A stretch of 56,223 nucleotides of DNA from DATKGQ01 sp035510715 (GTDB taxonomy: Bacteria > Patescibacteriota > Saccharimonadia > Saccharimonadales > UBA4665): NCBI GenBank assembly GCA_035510715.1, contig DATKGQ010000031.1:1-56223 (forward strand), in the 5' to 3' direction. How positions within the stretch are numbered: the first letter of the stretch is position 1; every line of letters begins with the position of its first letter. Shown piece by piece: positions 33,618-41,895 of this stretch. Position numbers and translations under genes: made by a program. The notes beneath the pieces are model-generated. The model was not told the DNA's origin. It ran no database searches and saw only the letters and a program-made list of their open reading frames with translations.

Positions 33618-34787
33618 CTAACTGGAGCTGTAAGCGCCGGCGTCACCGAAGTTGTAAGTATTGGCATACGCATCGGTTATCCAGTAACCATTGCCGTCAG
33701 GCGTTGCCGCGAGACCGATTACTGGTTGATAGATGGTGCCGCTGAGCAAGCTGTTGGTGCCAATAGAGCTGGCATCACCGAAGTAGTGAATGTTCCCGTT
33801 GCTGGAAACCAGCCAGTAGCCCTTGCCGTCAGGTGTGGTAGTAATCCCGACGATGGCACTTTTGGGCGTGAGCTTAAACGAACTACTGATTGAGCCAAAG
33901 AACCCGGCGTCACCGAAGTGATAAACAGTGCCAGTGGCCGTCACAAACCAGTAGCCTTTACCGTCAGGTGCGGCAGCTATGCCGACAACCTTAGAGGTTA
34001 AGGTCTGGTAGTTCGAGGTGTAGATTTTGGCGTCGCCGAAGCGGTAAACCGCGCCGGTGTAACTGACTAACAGGTATCCCTTGCCGTTAGGTGTCGTGGA
34101 TATGCCGACGATGGTCTGAATGGCTGGACCGCTGATTGAGCCGAAGAATCCGGCGTCACCGAAGGGGTATACTTTACCCGTATCAGTAACTAGCCAGTAG
34201 CCTTTACCGTCAGGTGTGGCAGCTATGCCGACAACTTTAGAAGTAAGGCCCAAATCGGCTGATCCGTAAGCGACCGCATCACCAAAGTGGAAGACCGTGC
34301 CATTGGCGTTTGCCAACCAGTATCCCTTACCGTCAGGCATTGCCGCGATAGCGACAATTGGCGGTGGCGGTGGCGGACAAGCCGAGCTGATGATGAAATC
34401 GAAGTATGTAGATGGAGCTATCGGCCGGCCATCGGCTGGAGGGATATCAAACCAACCTTCATAATGTCCAGGTTTTAAAGCCAGGAATAGGTTGTACGAC
34501 GTCGTCCTTCCCCAAACCACTATTTGAGAATCAATCTGCTTGGTCGCCACATTCTGGATGAAGTAGGCGGTTTTGATATTGATGTTGTCGGTGTATTTCC
34601 GCCAGATTAATTCCACTCCAGAATTAAGATCCTGGGCACAACCAATTTGTGATAATCTGGTTGAGCAGGTTGGATTAAGCACAAGTTGATCTGCAACCTG
34701 GGCAGAGGACGTCGTAGTCGAAGACACTAACGTCAACGCCACGCATGTTGCGACCAACAGCATTAAACAGCTTTTGCTAAAACGCAT
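33618..34787 (-). CDS. Secreted repeat protein, propeller-like
   Basis: 389 residues from ATG 34787 (AGAGAGG 7 nt upstream; the longer frame to 34877 is less likely). The signal peptide ends near SSAQVAD. Residues about 30-135 are a unique beta-rich domain with two Cys, followed by a Pro run (PPPPPP). Six repeats of about 45 residues follow, each near V-V-G-I-A-A-T-P-D-G-K-G-Y-W-L-V and then a FGDA turn. Such repeats are common in secreted actinobacterial proteins and probably build a six-bladed propeller. It is likely a surface or adhesion protein; transfer from an actinobacterial host is plausible. Confidence 0.8.
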   Translation of the reverse strand: MRFSKSCLMLLVATCVALTLVSSTTTSSAQVADQLVLNPTCSTRLSQIGCAQDLNSGVELIWRKYTDNINIKTAYFIQNVATKQIDSQIVVWGRTTSYNLFLALKPGHYEGWFDIPPADGRPIAPSTYFDFIISSACPPPPPPIVAIAAMPDGKGYWLANANGTVFHFGDAVAYGSADLGLTSKVVGIAATPDGKGYWLVTDTGKVYPFGDAGFFGSISGPAIQTIVGISTTPNGKGYLLVSYTGAVYRFGDAKIYTSNYQTLTSKVVGIAAAPDGKGYWFVTATGTVYHFGDAGFFGSISSSFKLTPKSAIVGITTTPDGKGYWLVSSNGNIHYFGDASSIGTNSLLSGTIYQPVIGLAATPDGNGYWITDAYANTYNFGDAGAYSSS

Positions 34788-34946
34788 TTTAAGGCCTCTC
34801 TTTCGCTGGGGAGAATAATCATCGCCAGAAACTTTCTGAACGACGTTGCTGTTTCCCTTTGTAGGAGTAGCAATCAAAAATTAATTAAAACTTTAAATTG
34901 TTAGTTGCTACCCCTTAAAAGAAAAGCCAAAAAATTACAGTCTGAT

Positions 34947-35141
34947 ATGTCAAAGTTCAACTATTTACCTGATGAAAGAAACGAAAACGAAACTGAGAAA
35001 TTATCTATTACTAAAGAATTTCAAGTTAGGTCTCGAATTTCTATCACCTCAGTGAATAGATACGCATATATTACACTATTATCCTATTATTGTCAATCTT
35101 ATAATCAAGGAATAATTACCAGGCTTGCCGAGAGGCTTTAG
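34947..35141 (+). CDS. Small hypothetical protein
   Basis: 64 residues from ATG 34947, 5 nt after a TACAGT that could serve as a -10. Polar N-terminus, then a Tyr-rich C-terminal half (RYAYITLLSYYCQSYNQG). There is no supporting homology or Shine-Dalgarno, so it may not be a real gene. Confidence 0.3.
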   Translation: MSKFNYLPDERNENETEKLSITKEFQVRSRISITSVNRYAYITLLSYYCQSYNQGIITRLAERL

Positions 35142-35169
35142 TTATCTAATCTTTAGTGTTATAGAAATT

Positions 35170-35949
35170 TTATAAATCTTTCCAATTACTGACTACAGCT
35201 CTTTGAACAGGAGAGACTGGTCTAATGGGTCTAATATTTAAGGCTAAGCAAAGTTTCCTGACTTGAAGCAGTTCTTCAGCCGTTTTTCTGTCGTTATCAG
35301 CTTTAGTTAACCAGTCTGCAATCCCGTCTTTTCCGACAATAACTATCAATGCTCTTATCTTTTCTGAGTGGCTGAACCTATTTGTTTCGTCAACTTTGAT
35401 TTCTCTATCTAAATCAGTACCTAAGTCAAAATGTGTTGACAACCACCCCCGTAATCCCGTAGATACCATTAATTTACCTTTGACTATGCTGGGTTCACTT
35501 CGGAAATTTTTATCGTCAATATGCGCATGTCTGGCAGTCGGTATTGCACATGTTTGATTGTTGTAATCAAAATCCAGTTGAGTGCCTCTTAAAATACCCA
35601 TATCGATAGAAGTTACGGTAACTTCTTGTTGTTTACCGCCAAAGCCCGTGCAGCCGTGATATTCAAAATAGTGATGAATCGTTATAAAAGGTTGTCCTTT
35701 TTGACTTTCAATCTCCTCTGCGACACGTTCGTAATTGCCAACGATCTGTGGCAGACTAACAAGATTATTTCCATATAAAACTATCAGACCATCATGCAAA
35801 GGACTCCCGGTTGTTTCATTGCTATCAACGATGCTACTTTGCGCCTGTTCGAGCTGTTCAGCGAGTCGTTCTGTTTCTTCGGTAATTCTTCTGCTAGCCT
35901 CTGTTTTTGTTGACTCAACTTTTCCCAGTAGTTCTCCCAGCGGTTCCAT
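35170..35949 (-). CDS. Hypothetical protein with coiled-coil N-terminus
   Basis: 259 residues, no signal peptide. Residues 1-40 form a charged coiled coil (ESTKTEASRRITEETERLAE). The rest is mixed alpha/beta with strands such as GLIVLYGNN, TSIDMGILRG and IRALIVIVGKDG and a helical tail. A CTGFGG turn and several His (HHYFEYHG) could bind metal. AAAGGGG lies 8 nt before ATG 35949. No family is recognised. Confidence 0.6.
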   Translation of the reverse strand: MEPLGELLGKVESTKTEASRRITEETERLAEQLEQAQSSIVDSNETTGSPLHDGLIVLYGNNLVSLPQIVGNYERVAEEIESQKGQPFITIHHYFEYHGCTGFGGKQQEVTVTSIDMGILRGTQLDFDYNNQTCAIPTARHAHIDDKNFRSEPSIVKGKLMVSTGLRGWLSTHFDLGTDLDREIKVDETNRFSHSEKIRALIVIVGKDGIADWLTKADNDRKTAEELLQVRKLCLALNIRPIRPVSPVQRAVVSNWKDL

Positions 35950-36084
35950 ATATATCCCCTTTTAGATAAAACATTATATACTATTAACTTTTTAAATTAG
36001 CAAGTCATTTTTTACCATCAAATATTGATCGGTGATGGTAATTATCACCAATCAAGCGTATACTTTATAGGTGAGAAGAGATTT

Positions 36085-36582
36085 ATGTACAAGTACGTGA
36101 TTACGCTATCGCGCAACGGTCATACGATTTATGTTAACTTGATAACATCTTCAGCTGGTCATTACCTAAATCGGCAACCTTATGTGCTCGCCCTGGTCAG
36201 GGAAGTTTTAAAATCCATGCGGTTATCCGGAGTTAGGATAGCCATCGAGCGGGATATGGGCCGGGTTATTGGGAATACTGACATCGTTGAGACCAGTGAC
36301 AATGATTCTGTTTTTTACGCTCAACCACATAAGAAAAACTTCTTTTCGCGTTATGCTAAAAACCGTTTTCCTTCACCCAGCCCCAAATTAACAATTATTT
36401 TGGAAAAAGATCTCGATGGCGATTATGAAATAGTAGATACCTGGATCGGACCGTGTAGTCCGCCTTTTCCGGGAGACATAAATGAAACAAATACCAGCCG
36501 TTCTTATTGGTCGACTCACGCGTTAGTACAAGATTCACAGGCCGTTCAGCCTAAAACGATTACTAAAACTTGCCCATATTAA
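36085..36582 (+). CDS. Hypothetical protein
   Basis: 165 residues from ATG 36085 (a purine-rich GAGAAGAGA precedes it; the frame is open from 36025). The N-terminal half has strands (YVITLSRNGHTIYVNLIT) and a helix (YVLALVREVLKSM); the second half is basic and Pro-rich with one WIGPCSPPF turn. The layout suggests a small soluble domain of unknown function. Confidence 0.5.
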   Translation: MYKYVITLSRNGHTIYVNLITSSAGHYLNRQPYVLALVREVLKSMRLSGVRIAIERDMGRVIGNTDIVETSDNDSVFYAQPHKKNFFSRYAKNRFPSPSPKLTIILEKDLDGDYEIVDTWIGPCSPPFPGDINETNTSRSYWSTHALVQDSQAVQPKTITKTCPY

Positions 36583-36606
36583 TGATATATACCTGAGGGA
36601 GGGATG

Positions 36607-36660
36607 TATGAGGGACAAACCAAAACGAGAAGTCAAAAAACCCAAAAAAGCTAAGAAATA
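36607..36660 (+). CDS. 17-residue Lys-rich peptide
   Basis: ATG 36607 lies 4 nt after GAGGGAGGG, a strong Shine-Dalgarno. The product MRDKPKREVKKPKKAKK is almost wholly basic. Its 3' half forms one arm of a terminator-like hairpin. It is either a real short nucleic-acid-binding peptide or a leader-type peptide. Confidence 0.45.
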
Positions 36661-36671
36661 GTTTGGGTTTT
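36637..36671. terminator. Bidirectional terminator between convergent genes
   Basis: AAAACCCAAA (36637-36646) pairs with TTTGGGTTTT (36662-36671). T-runs on the plus strand and A-runs on the left arm give it terminator character in both directions, between the plus-strand genes at 36085-36660 and the minus-strand gene ending at 36718. Confidence 0.6.
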
Positions 36672-36717
36672 ACGGTTACTGTCAATTCTTGGGCGGCGCA
36701 TAGCCGTCGCCAATTAG

Positions 36718-37182
36718 TTAGTTTTGTGTTGCGTCAATTCTTTTAGGATTTTCAATTTTCAGATAATCAGCCAAGTCCATCTTAATGCTCTTAGTGTGTA
36801 CGCCAGGATTGAATGAAATACTAGCTTGATCTAAAAGTGATTCATCTATATAAGTATCCAGTTTAGTTACACTGCCAAAGGGGTAGCAGGCACCTATCTT
36901 GCAATGCATAAATAATTCGACATCTTCCGGTGAAGCGAAGTGCAAATTTTTTACACCCAGTTTGGTTTTAAGTTTTTTGGAATCGATTTTTCGGCTGCCG
37001 GGCAGTACGACCAGAATGAAATTTTTATCTGCTTTTAATAGCAACGACTTGGCGCCTGAATCAAGTGACAAGCCGCGGACTTTAGCCGCTTGTTCACTGG
37101 TAAAAACCGGTTCATGTTCTAATACTTCAAAGTTTATCAAGTTATCTTTGAGTAATTTTATAATTGCATCATAGGGATTCAT
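36718..37182 (-). CDS. YbaK/ProX-type aminoacyl-tRNA deacylase
   Basis: 154 residues, a single YbaK fold. Typical segments: FEVLEHEPVFTSEQAAKVRGL, GAKSLLLKAD with the conserved Lys (about residue 45), and the CYPFG turn (family G-x-x-x-PFG). Such proteins hydrolyse mischarged tRNA in trans, for example Cys- or Ala-tRNA-Pro. It starts 11 nt after TTAGCAT-type sequence without a clear Shine-Dalgarno. Neighbouring HAD gene on the same strand; no obvious functional link. Confidence 0.85.
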   Translation of the reverse strand: MNPYDAIIKLLKDNLINFEVLEHEPVFTSEQAAKVRGLSLDSGAKSLLLKADKNFILVVLPGSRKIDSKKLKTKLGVKNLHFASPEDVELFMHCKIGACYPFGSVTKLDTYIDESLLDQASISFNPGVHTKSIKMDLADYLKIENPKRIDATQN

Positions 37183-37222
37183 GCTAATAGTTTAACAAAA
37201 ACATTTTCTTAGGTAGATTTAC

Positions 37223-37972
37223 TTAAAGGCCTAAAAGCGAACTAATCTCGTCATAGCTCTCGGCGATGGTATCAGCCTTTTGATGGCCCGTTAATGAGGA
37301 TAACTCTTCTGCGTTGGTTGACGTGGCAATAGCGATAACCGTTGTCCCAGCTTGTTTAGCCGATTCAATTCCTTGGGTCCCGTCTTCAATAACCAGCAAT
37401 TCGGATGGAATCTTAATCGCTAAACGACCCAGTAAAATTTTATATGCCTCGGGATGGGGTTTGACATTGCCGGGATCGTTTAAATCTTCAGCTGTGATGA
37501 TGCGCTGCTTAGGAAAATATGGATTCAAGCCATATCGAGTCAGGAATGGCGCTACTTCCCAACAAGAAGCCGTAGTGACGATCCCTAGCCGGCCAGGTAA
37601 GCGTGATGAAACCCTCTTAACGAAATACGGAGAACCAGGAATAGCATCTTGGCCCCTGGAAATTAATTGCCGATAAATGGATTTTTTAAGGTTAGCTATC
37701 CTCTGGACATACTCATTATTGATATCCTGGGCATCATCTATCAAACCAGCTTCTGCCAGAACCCAAGCATTAATTCCGTAAGTACTCGTGGCATGATAAT
37801 GGGCTTCCATATGTATCCTCGGATCGACACTCGTAAAACGGTCATCGTTAGTTTCAACCGCCATTTGCTCATAAGCTTTTAGTCGCGCTTGATGGTGTAA
37901 TCCTCCGCTCGCCAGCGTATCGTCAAAATCGAAACCAATTGCTGAAAAATTCTCAAGACGAAATTCACTCAT
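37223..37972 (-). CDS. HAD-superfamily phosphatase
   Basis: 249 residues. HAD motif I FDFDDTLASGG (about residues 14-24), motif II in LGIVTTASC, motif III Lys in GNVKPHPEAYK and motif IV VIEDGTQGIESAKQAG. A helical cap (about 28-110) lies after motif I, as in beta-phosphoglucomutase or phosphoglycolate phosphatase relatives. It should dephosphorylate or isomerise a small sugar or nucleotide phosphate; the substrate is unknown. 41 nt upstream of the YbaK gene, same strand. Confidence 0.87.
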   Translation of the reverse strand: MSEFRLENFSAIGFDFDDTLASGGLHHQARLKAYEQMAVETNDDRFTSVDPRIHMEAHYHATSTYGINAWVLAEAGLIDDAQDINNEYVQRIANLKKSIYRQLISRGQDAIPGSPYFVKRVSSRLPGRLGIVTTASCWEVAPFLTRYGLNPYFPKQRIITAEDLNDPGNVKPHPEAYKILLGRLAIKIPSELLVIEDGTQGIESAKQAGTTVIAIATSTNAEELSSLTGHQKADTIAESYDEISSLLGL

Positions 37973-38053
37973 AGGCTTATTCTCAAGTAATTTATAAAAA
38001 AGGCAAGCACAATCTTTTTACTTGAATTCATAAATAAATCAAAAATTTTTAAA

Positions 38054-38611
38054 TTACAGTATGAATGGGATCAGCATTTTGGTTTTCTTTTTATAATCTG
38101 GATATTCATTTGGAAATTTTTTGGTCATAATTTTTTCTTCGACTAGGGCACTATAGATAAAGAAAACCATCGCTATGACGAATATAAATATCCAATATAC
38201 GTTGACGGCCAATGCAAAACCAAGCAGTGAAAGTATAATGCCGGCATAAATCGGGTGGCGCACCAGGTGATAAGGTCCCGATGTGACCAACCTAGGTTTG
38301 GTTTTATCAGTCATTGGCAATCCCCAATTTCTGCCAAGATTAATGCGCGCCCAGATAACGGTAGCCAAGCCCAATAAAAATAAAACTAATCCAACGATGC
38401 GGACTATATCATTCGGCGTATTGGCATTATCTGAATTTTTTACAGGTATCGAGAGAACTATTAGTAAAAATAATATTAGAATCGCAAGCCTTAGGACAAT
38501 TGATTTTTTACTGGACGGCAGTTTATTCCTCTTAGAGTGAGCTGCTGAAATAATCAGATAAGCTAACAATACTACCCAACCGCATAAGATAAGTACATTT
38601 ATGATCCACAT
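38054..38611 (-). CDS. Isoprenylcysteine methyltransferase-like membrane protein
   Basis: 185 residues, about five membrane helices. The signature LVTSGPYHLVRHPIYAG (about residues 111-127), then the ending FPNEYPDYKKKTKMLIPFI, define the ICMT/PEMT-like methyltransferase family, which uses S-adenosylmethionine at the membrane. Bacterial members act on lipids or small hydrophobic substrates; none can be named here. It is a single gene with its own start. Confidence 0.85.
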   Translation of the reverse strand: MWIINVLILCGWVVLLAYLIISAAHSKRNKLPSSKKSIVLRLAILILFLLIVLSIPVKNSDNANTPNDIVRIVGLVLFLLGLATVIWARINLGRNWGLPMTDKTKPRLVTSGPYHLVRHPIYAGIILSLLGFALAVNVYWIFIFVIAMVFFIYSALVEEKIMTKKFPNEYPDYKKKTKMLIPFIL

Positions 38612-38792
38612 AACTCTATATTAACACTCTATTGACGCTCTGTTATCGGATTAATTTGGTCTGACCGATTAATGTGTATGGTTATTATATAATATTGTAT
38701 TTACTACATAGTTATTGTATACTAACCTTTATGAAAGGATATATAAAGCTGTGCTTATTTCTTAAGCATATCTCAAATATAGACTGAATAAC

Positions 38793-40154
38793 ATGTCAGA
38801 AATACTGTTCGGCACTGATGGATTCCGCGGTAAAGCCAATGATTCAACTGAAACCGGTATCAATCCGACAACATTTTATCGGTTAGTCCGTGAATACGTC
38901 GGGCTGTTAGCGCAACGCGGCAGTCAGCAAACGATTGTTGCTATCGGCAGCGATACTAGGACATCCAGCCCGGCATTGCGTGATGCCGCCTGCGCTGGAG
39001 CGGAAGAAGCCGGTGCCGAAGTTTGGGATATGAAAGTTGCCCCGACTCCGGTGATCGCCTGGGCAGCCCAAAATCATTACACCAATGCCGTTTCCATTAC
39101 AGCCAGCCATAACCCGGCTGAGGATAACGGTATTAAATTATTCGATATCGGCGGCATAAAACCGTCTAGCGAGACTCATCGGGAAGTTGAGCGGCGCTAT
39201 TTTGGGGCAATTGGATTGCCTTATCTTCCATTTGCTTTGCAACAACGCCAGGTAGGACAACCTCATCTGAAGTCTGAATATATTGATCATGTCGTTGAAT
39301 CAATCGGCAAAGGCACCCTAAAAGGCAAAAAAGTCATAATCGACGGCGGTAATGGCGCGGTTTTTGATATTGCACCGCGCGTATATCAGGCACTCGGCGC
39401 TGAAGTAATTCCTTTTTCCTGCAGTGATAACGGTGCTCATATTAATCATAATTGCGGAGCCGCTCACCTAGAGGGAGTCATAAAATTTATTAAAGAACAC
39501 CCGGAAATCGTTAATTCTCCTGATTTCATCGGTGCATTTGCCAGTGACGGTGACGGCGACAGAGTAATGGGAGTAGACCGCCTGGGTCGGGTCATTGACG
39601 GCAATTATTGGCTTAACCGGTTGGCTATTGGACAGCTGGGTATCGTCGGTACGGTTTATACAAATTCCGCTTTGCGGCAAGCTGTAGAAGAGAGGGGTAT
39701 TGAGTTCCACGAATGCGCTAACGGGGACCATAATGTTACTTCTCGCTTATTGGAATTGACTGCCAGCCGCGGCCCTGGCTTTACCAGAGGCGGTGAATTT
39801 ACCGGCCACCTGATTGATCTAGATCATTTATCCAGCGGCGATGGTATATATATGGGGGCGTGGTTAGCTGCTGATTTAGCCGCTAGAGGTATGAGCTTGG
39901 CTGATGTTTACGAAGAACTTAGCTTGTGGCCTGAAAATATGATTAATGTCCGCGCCAGGGGAGCGGCCGAAAGATTAGCTACTCCCACTTTCCAAGAAAT
40001 ACTTAATATTGAAAGAGAACGGCTTGGTAACCTTGGCCGGATAATTGTTAGGGTTTCAGGCACAGAGGACCTTGTCCGTGTCTGGGCCGAAGCTAAATTT
40101 GAAGATGTCTCGGCAATAACTTCCAGATTGGCACAAGTGCTTCAGGCAGCATAA
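38793..40154 (+). CDS. glmM: Phosphoglucosamine mutase / phosphohexomutase
   Basis: 453 residues. Motifs of the alpha-phosphohexomutase family in order: catalytic TASHNPAEDNG (serine about residue 106), metal-binding DGDGDR (about 249-254), sugar-binding RGGEFTGH (about 330) and the phosphate loop RVSGTEDLVRVWAE near the C-terminus. The GEFTGH loop and length fit GlmM, which makes glucosamine-1-phosphate for UDP-GlcNAc, peptidoglycan and amino-sugar polymers; other hexose specificities are possible. No Shine-Dalgarno is seen; a TATAGA lies 9 nt before the start. Confidence 0.88.
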   Translation: MSEILFGTDGFRGKANDSTETGINPTTFYRLVREYVGLLAQRGSQQTIVAIGSDTRTSSPALRDAACAGAEEAGAEVWDMKVAPTPVIAWAAQNHYTNAVSITASHNPAEDNGIKLFDIGGIKPSSETHREVERRYFGAIGLPYLPFALQQRQVGQPHLKSEYIDHVVESIGKGTLKGKKVIIDGGNGAVFDIAPRVYQALGAEVIPFSCSDNGAHINHNCGAAHLEGVIKFIKEHPEIVNSPDFIGAFASDGDGDRVMGVDRLGRVIDGNYWLNRLAIGQLGIVGTVYTNSALRQAVEERGIEFHECANGDHNVTSRLLELTASRGPGFTRGGEFTGHLIDLDHLSSGDGIYMGAWLAADLAARGMSLADVYEELSLWPENMINVRARGAAERLATPTFQEILNIERERLGNLGRIIVRVSGTEDLVRVWAEAKFEDVSAITSRLAQVLQAA

Positions 40155-40250
40155 TTAAATATACAAATAGCTACACATTGAAGTCTTACAGGTTTGTTTA
40201 AGCATTCATACATACGCCAGCATCATATTTATGCTACGTTCACGATAGTT

Positions 40251-40562
40251 ATGTCTCCAGAACGCACCGAAAATAGCGCCCAAATAGTATCAGATACAAG
40301 AGCCGGCTATATTGGCCAAGTCTTATCCTTAAAAGAAACCCCTGGCTGGCGGCAGAAGGCAGCTTGCAAAGGCCTTGATCCGGAAATATTTTATCCGCGG
40401 AAAGACAGCGAAAACGATATGGCGCTATCGGTATGTGAAGATTGCCATGTCTGGGTTGATTGTCTTAGGTTCGCTATAAAATATCATCAAGATCAGGGAG
40501 TTTGGGGTGGTTGCACTGAAACCCAAAGAGCCAGGATGATAAAAAAATTTAAAATCCATTAG
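40251..40562 (+). CDS. WhiB-family iron-sulfur transcription factor
   Basis: 103 residues from ATG 40251 (the frame is open from TTG 40194). Four Cys in WhiB order: AACKGLDPEIFYP (first), VCEDCHVWVDC (second to fourth, CxxC and Cx5C) and then GVWGGCTETQRARM, the GVWGG beta-turn followed by a basic DNA-binding end. WhiB proteins carry a 4Fe-4S cluster, bind sigma factor region 4 and respond to redox signals. The family is described as largely confined to Actinobacteria and their phages, so its presence here points to transfer. The Cys in GGC is an extra one. Confidence 0.9.
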   Translation: MSPERTENSAQIVSDTRAGYIGQVLSLKETPGWRQKAACKGLDPEIFYPRKDSENDMALSVCEDCHVWVDCLRFAIKYHQDQGVWGGCTETQRARMIKKFKIH

Positions 40563-40696
40563 TTACTTTGTATGAGAGCATATTCGTTCATTACTCTCCA
40601 TAAAACACTGATCCAGATATTTGTAGAATATATTACATGAATTTTTACAGAATAATTATATACTCGACAAATCTTAATTTTTAAGAGGGGGAGAAT

Positions 40697-41191
40697 ATGT
40701 CTAAAAAAATTGCTTATATTGCCGGTGGTTGTTTTTGGGGGTTAGAGGAACTCTTTCGGGAATTACCTGGTGTTCTAGACACTGATGTTGGCTACATGGG
40801 TGGTAAAAATATCAAACCTAATTATTATGATCATCCCGGGCATGCCGAGGCCTTAGCTATTGCTTATGACAACAAGGAGACTAGTTACTCTAAGCTTCTT
40901 GATTATTTCTTTAGGGTTCACGATCCAACGACATTAAATCAACAAGGGAATGATAAGGGACCAGATTATCGTTCGGCAATTTTTTATCAAAATGATGAAG
41001 AGTTGGAGCAGGCTAAGGTCATTATTAAACAAGTAAACGACTCTGGGTTATATGCCAAACCAGTAGTTACAACCCTAGAAAAATTCTCCAAGTTCTATCT
41101 GGCAGAAGACCACCATCAAGATTATTTACGGAAGCATCCAGGCGGCTATAGCTGTCATTATATCCGGACTAGCAAAAGTCTAATATCTTAG
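40697..41191 (+). CDS. msrA: Peptide methionine sulfoxide reductase A
   Basis: 164 residues. The active-site GGCFWG (Cys about residue 12) opens the protein, with GYMGG, YYDHPGHAEALAIAYD, PTTLNQQGNDKGPDYRSAIF and AEDHHQDYL following as in all MsrA. It reduces methionine-S-sulfoxide in proteins using thioredoxin. It starts at ATG 40697 after AGAGGGGGA. The family motif G-Q-Y-R-S appears as PDYRS. Together with the WhiB gene upstream it suggests an oxidative-stress theme, but they are separated by 134 nt and need not be co-regulated. Confidence 0.94.
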   Translation: MSKKIAYIAGGCFWGLEELFRELPGVLDTDVGYMGGKNIKPNYYDHPGHAEALAIAYDNKETSYSKLLDYFFRVHDPTTLNQQGNDKGPDYRSAIFYQNDEELEQAKVIIKQVNDSGLYAKPVVTTLEKFSKFYLAEDHHQDYLRKHPGGYSCHYIRTSKSLIS

Positions 41192-41356
41192 TTTGTTAGC
41201 CCAGTTAGATATGCCAGTGGCCTAGCCTATAAATATCATTGCCTTGTTATATTTGGAAACTTTGTTTAAAGATTTAATTTAAATTACTCTATAAAATTTA
41301 CAATTTATTTTGACCACTAATCCGTTCTATGATATAGTATATTTTATCCTTTGAAA

Positions 41357-41436
41357 GGGACATTCCTGGTGTATGCCGGGTGGCTTGTTCATCAAGCAAC
41401 AGAGGTCCGGCTCTTGTACCGAGACAATCTTTACAA
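41357..41436 (+). ncRNA. Structured leader RNA (motif copy 2)
   Basis: GGGACATT, hairpin CCTGG/CCGGG, then TGGCTTG pairing with CAAGCAAC. Each element aligns with the leader at 18491-18545, and both stems differ by paired changes (CTAG to CTGG-type, GCTCG/CGAGC to GCTTG/CAAGC). A further CCGGCTCTTGTACCGAG arm follows. It ends just before AGGAGG and the GTG start of the next gene. TATAGT upstream could be the promoter. Confidence 0.6.
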
Positions 41437-41448
41437 TTAGGAGGACTG

Positions 41449-41787
41449 GTGCCCTCAATCAGAGTTATCGACGGAGACAACAAGCTCGCGCTAAATGCGC
41501 AAATAACCGACATCATGCGAGGCATGATAAACCGGCCTCGTTTTCGGCTGACCGTCGAAGTCACCGATGACCAGCGTTTCCGTTACAAGTGCCGAATCGA
41601 AGTCGCGATCACCGCTTTAAAGTGGGACGAACTCGATATGCTCGGCAACAGCTGGTTCATTGAAGGGAAGATTGACAGTCGCGAGTTCATGCGACGCCCC
41701 TGGCTCAGACAAGCCTTTTCCAACCAGTTTAGATTCACTGGGCATTACGACGCCCAACACCGGAGAGGCTACCTCGAAACTCCATAA
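41449..41787 (+). CDS. GC-rich small protein of unknown family
   Basis: 112 residues from GTG 41449, chosen because AGGAGG (41439-41444) lies 4 nt upstream. It is rich in Arg and Asp, with strands such as RFRLTVEVTDD and RYKCRIEVAIT and a Trp/Phe-rich C-terminus (RRPWLRQAFSNQFRFTG). No signal peptide. Its codon use and GC content match the 18.6-20.5 kb island rather than its neighbours. A strong terminator follows at once, so it is a self-contained cassette. Confidence 0.6.
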   Translation: MPSIRVIDGDNKLALNAQITDIMRGMINRPRFRLTVEVTDDQRFRYKCRIEVAITALKWDELDMLGNSWFIEGKIDSREFMRRPWLRQAFSNQFRFTGHYDAQHRRGYLETP

Positions 41788-41804
41788 ATCAACCTGGTTG
41801 ACGC

Positions 41805-41853
41805 TGCGAGCGGGGGCGATGTTAGATGCTTTTCAAGCATCACCCCCGCTTTC
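41805..41853 (+). terminator. Strong GC-rich hairpin
   Basis: AGCGGGGG (41809-41816) pairs with CCCCCGCT (41843-41850), extended inward by GATG/CATC (41818-41821 with 41838-41841) past one mismatch and outward by GCG/CGC. No long U-tract follows, but position and stability fit a terminator for the GC-rich cassette. Confidence 0.6.
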
Positions 41854-41895
41854 GCGGCACCATTACACCAGTTCTCCTTTTTACCAAAATATTAT

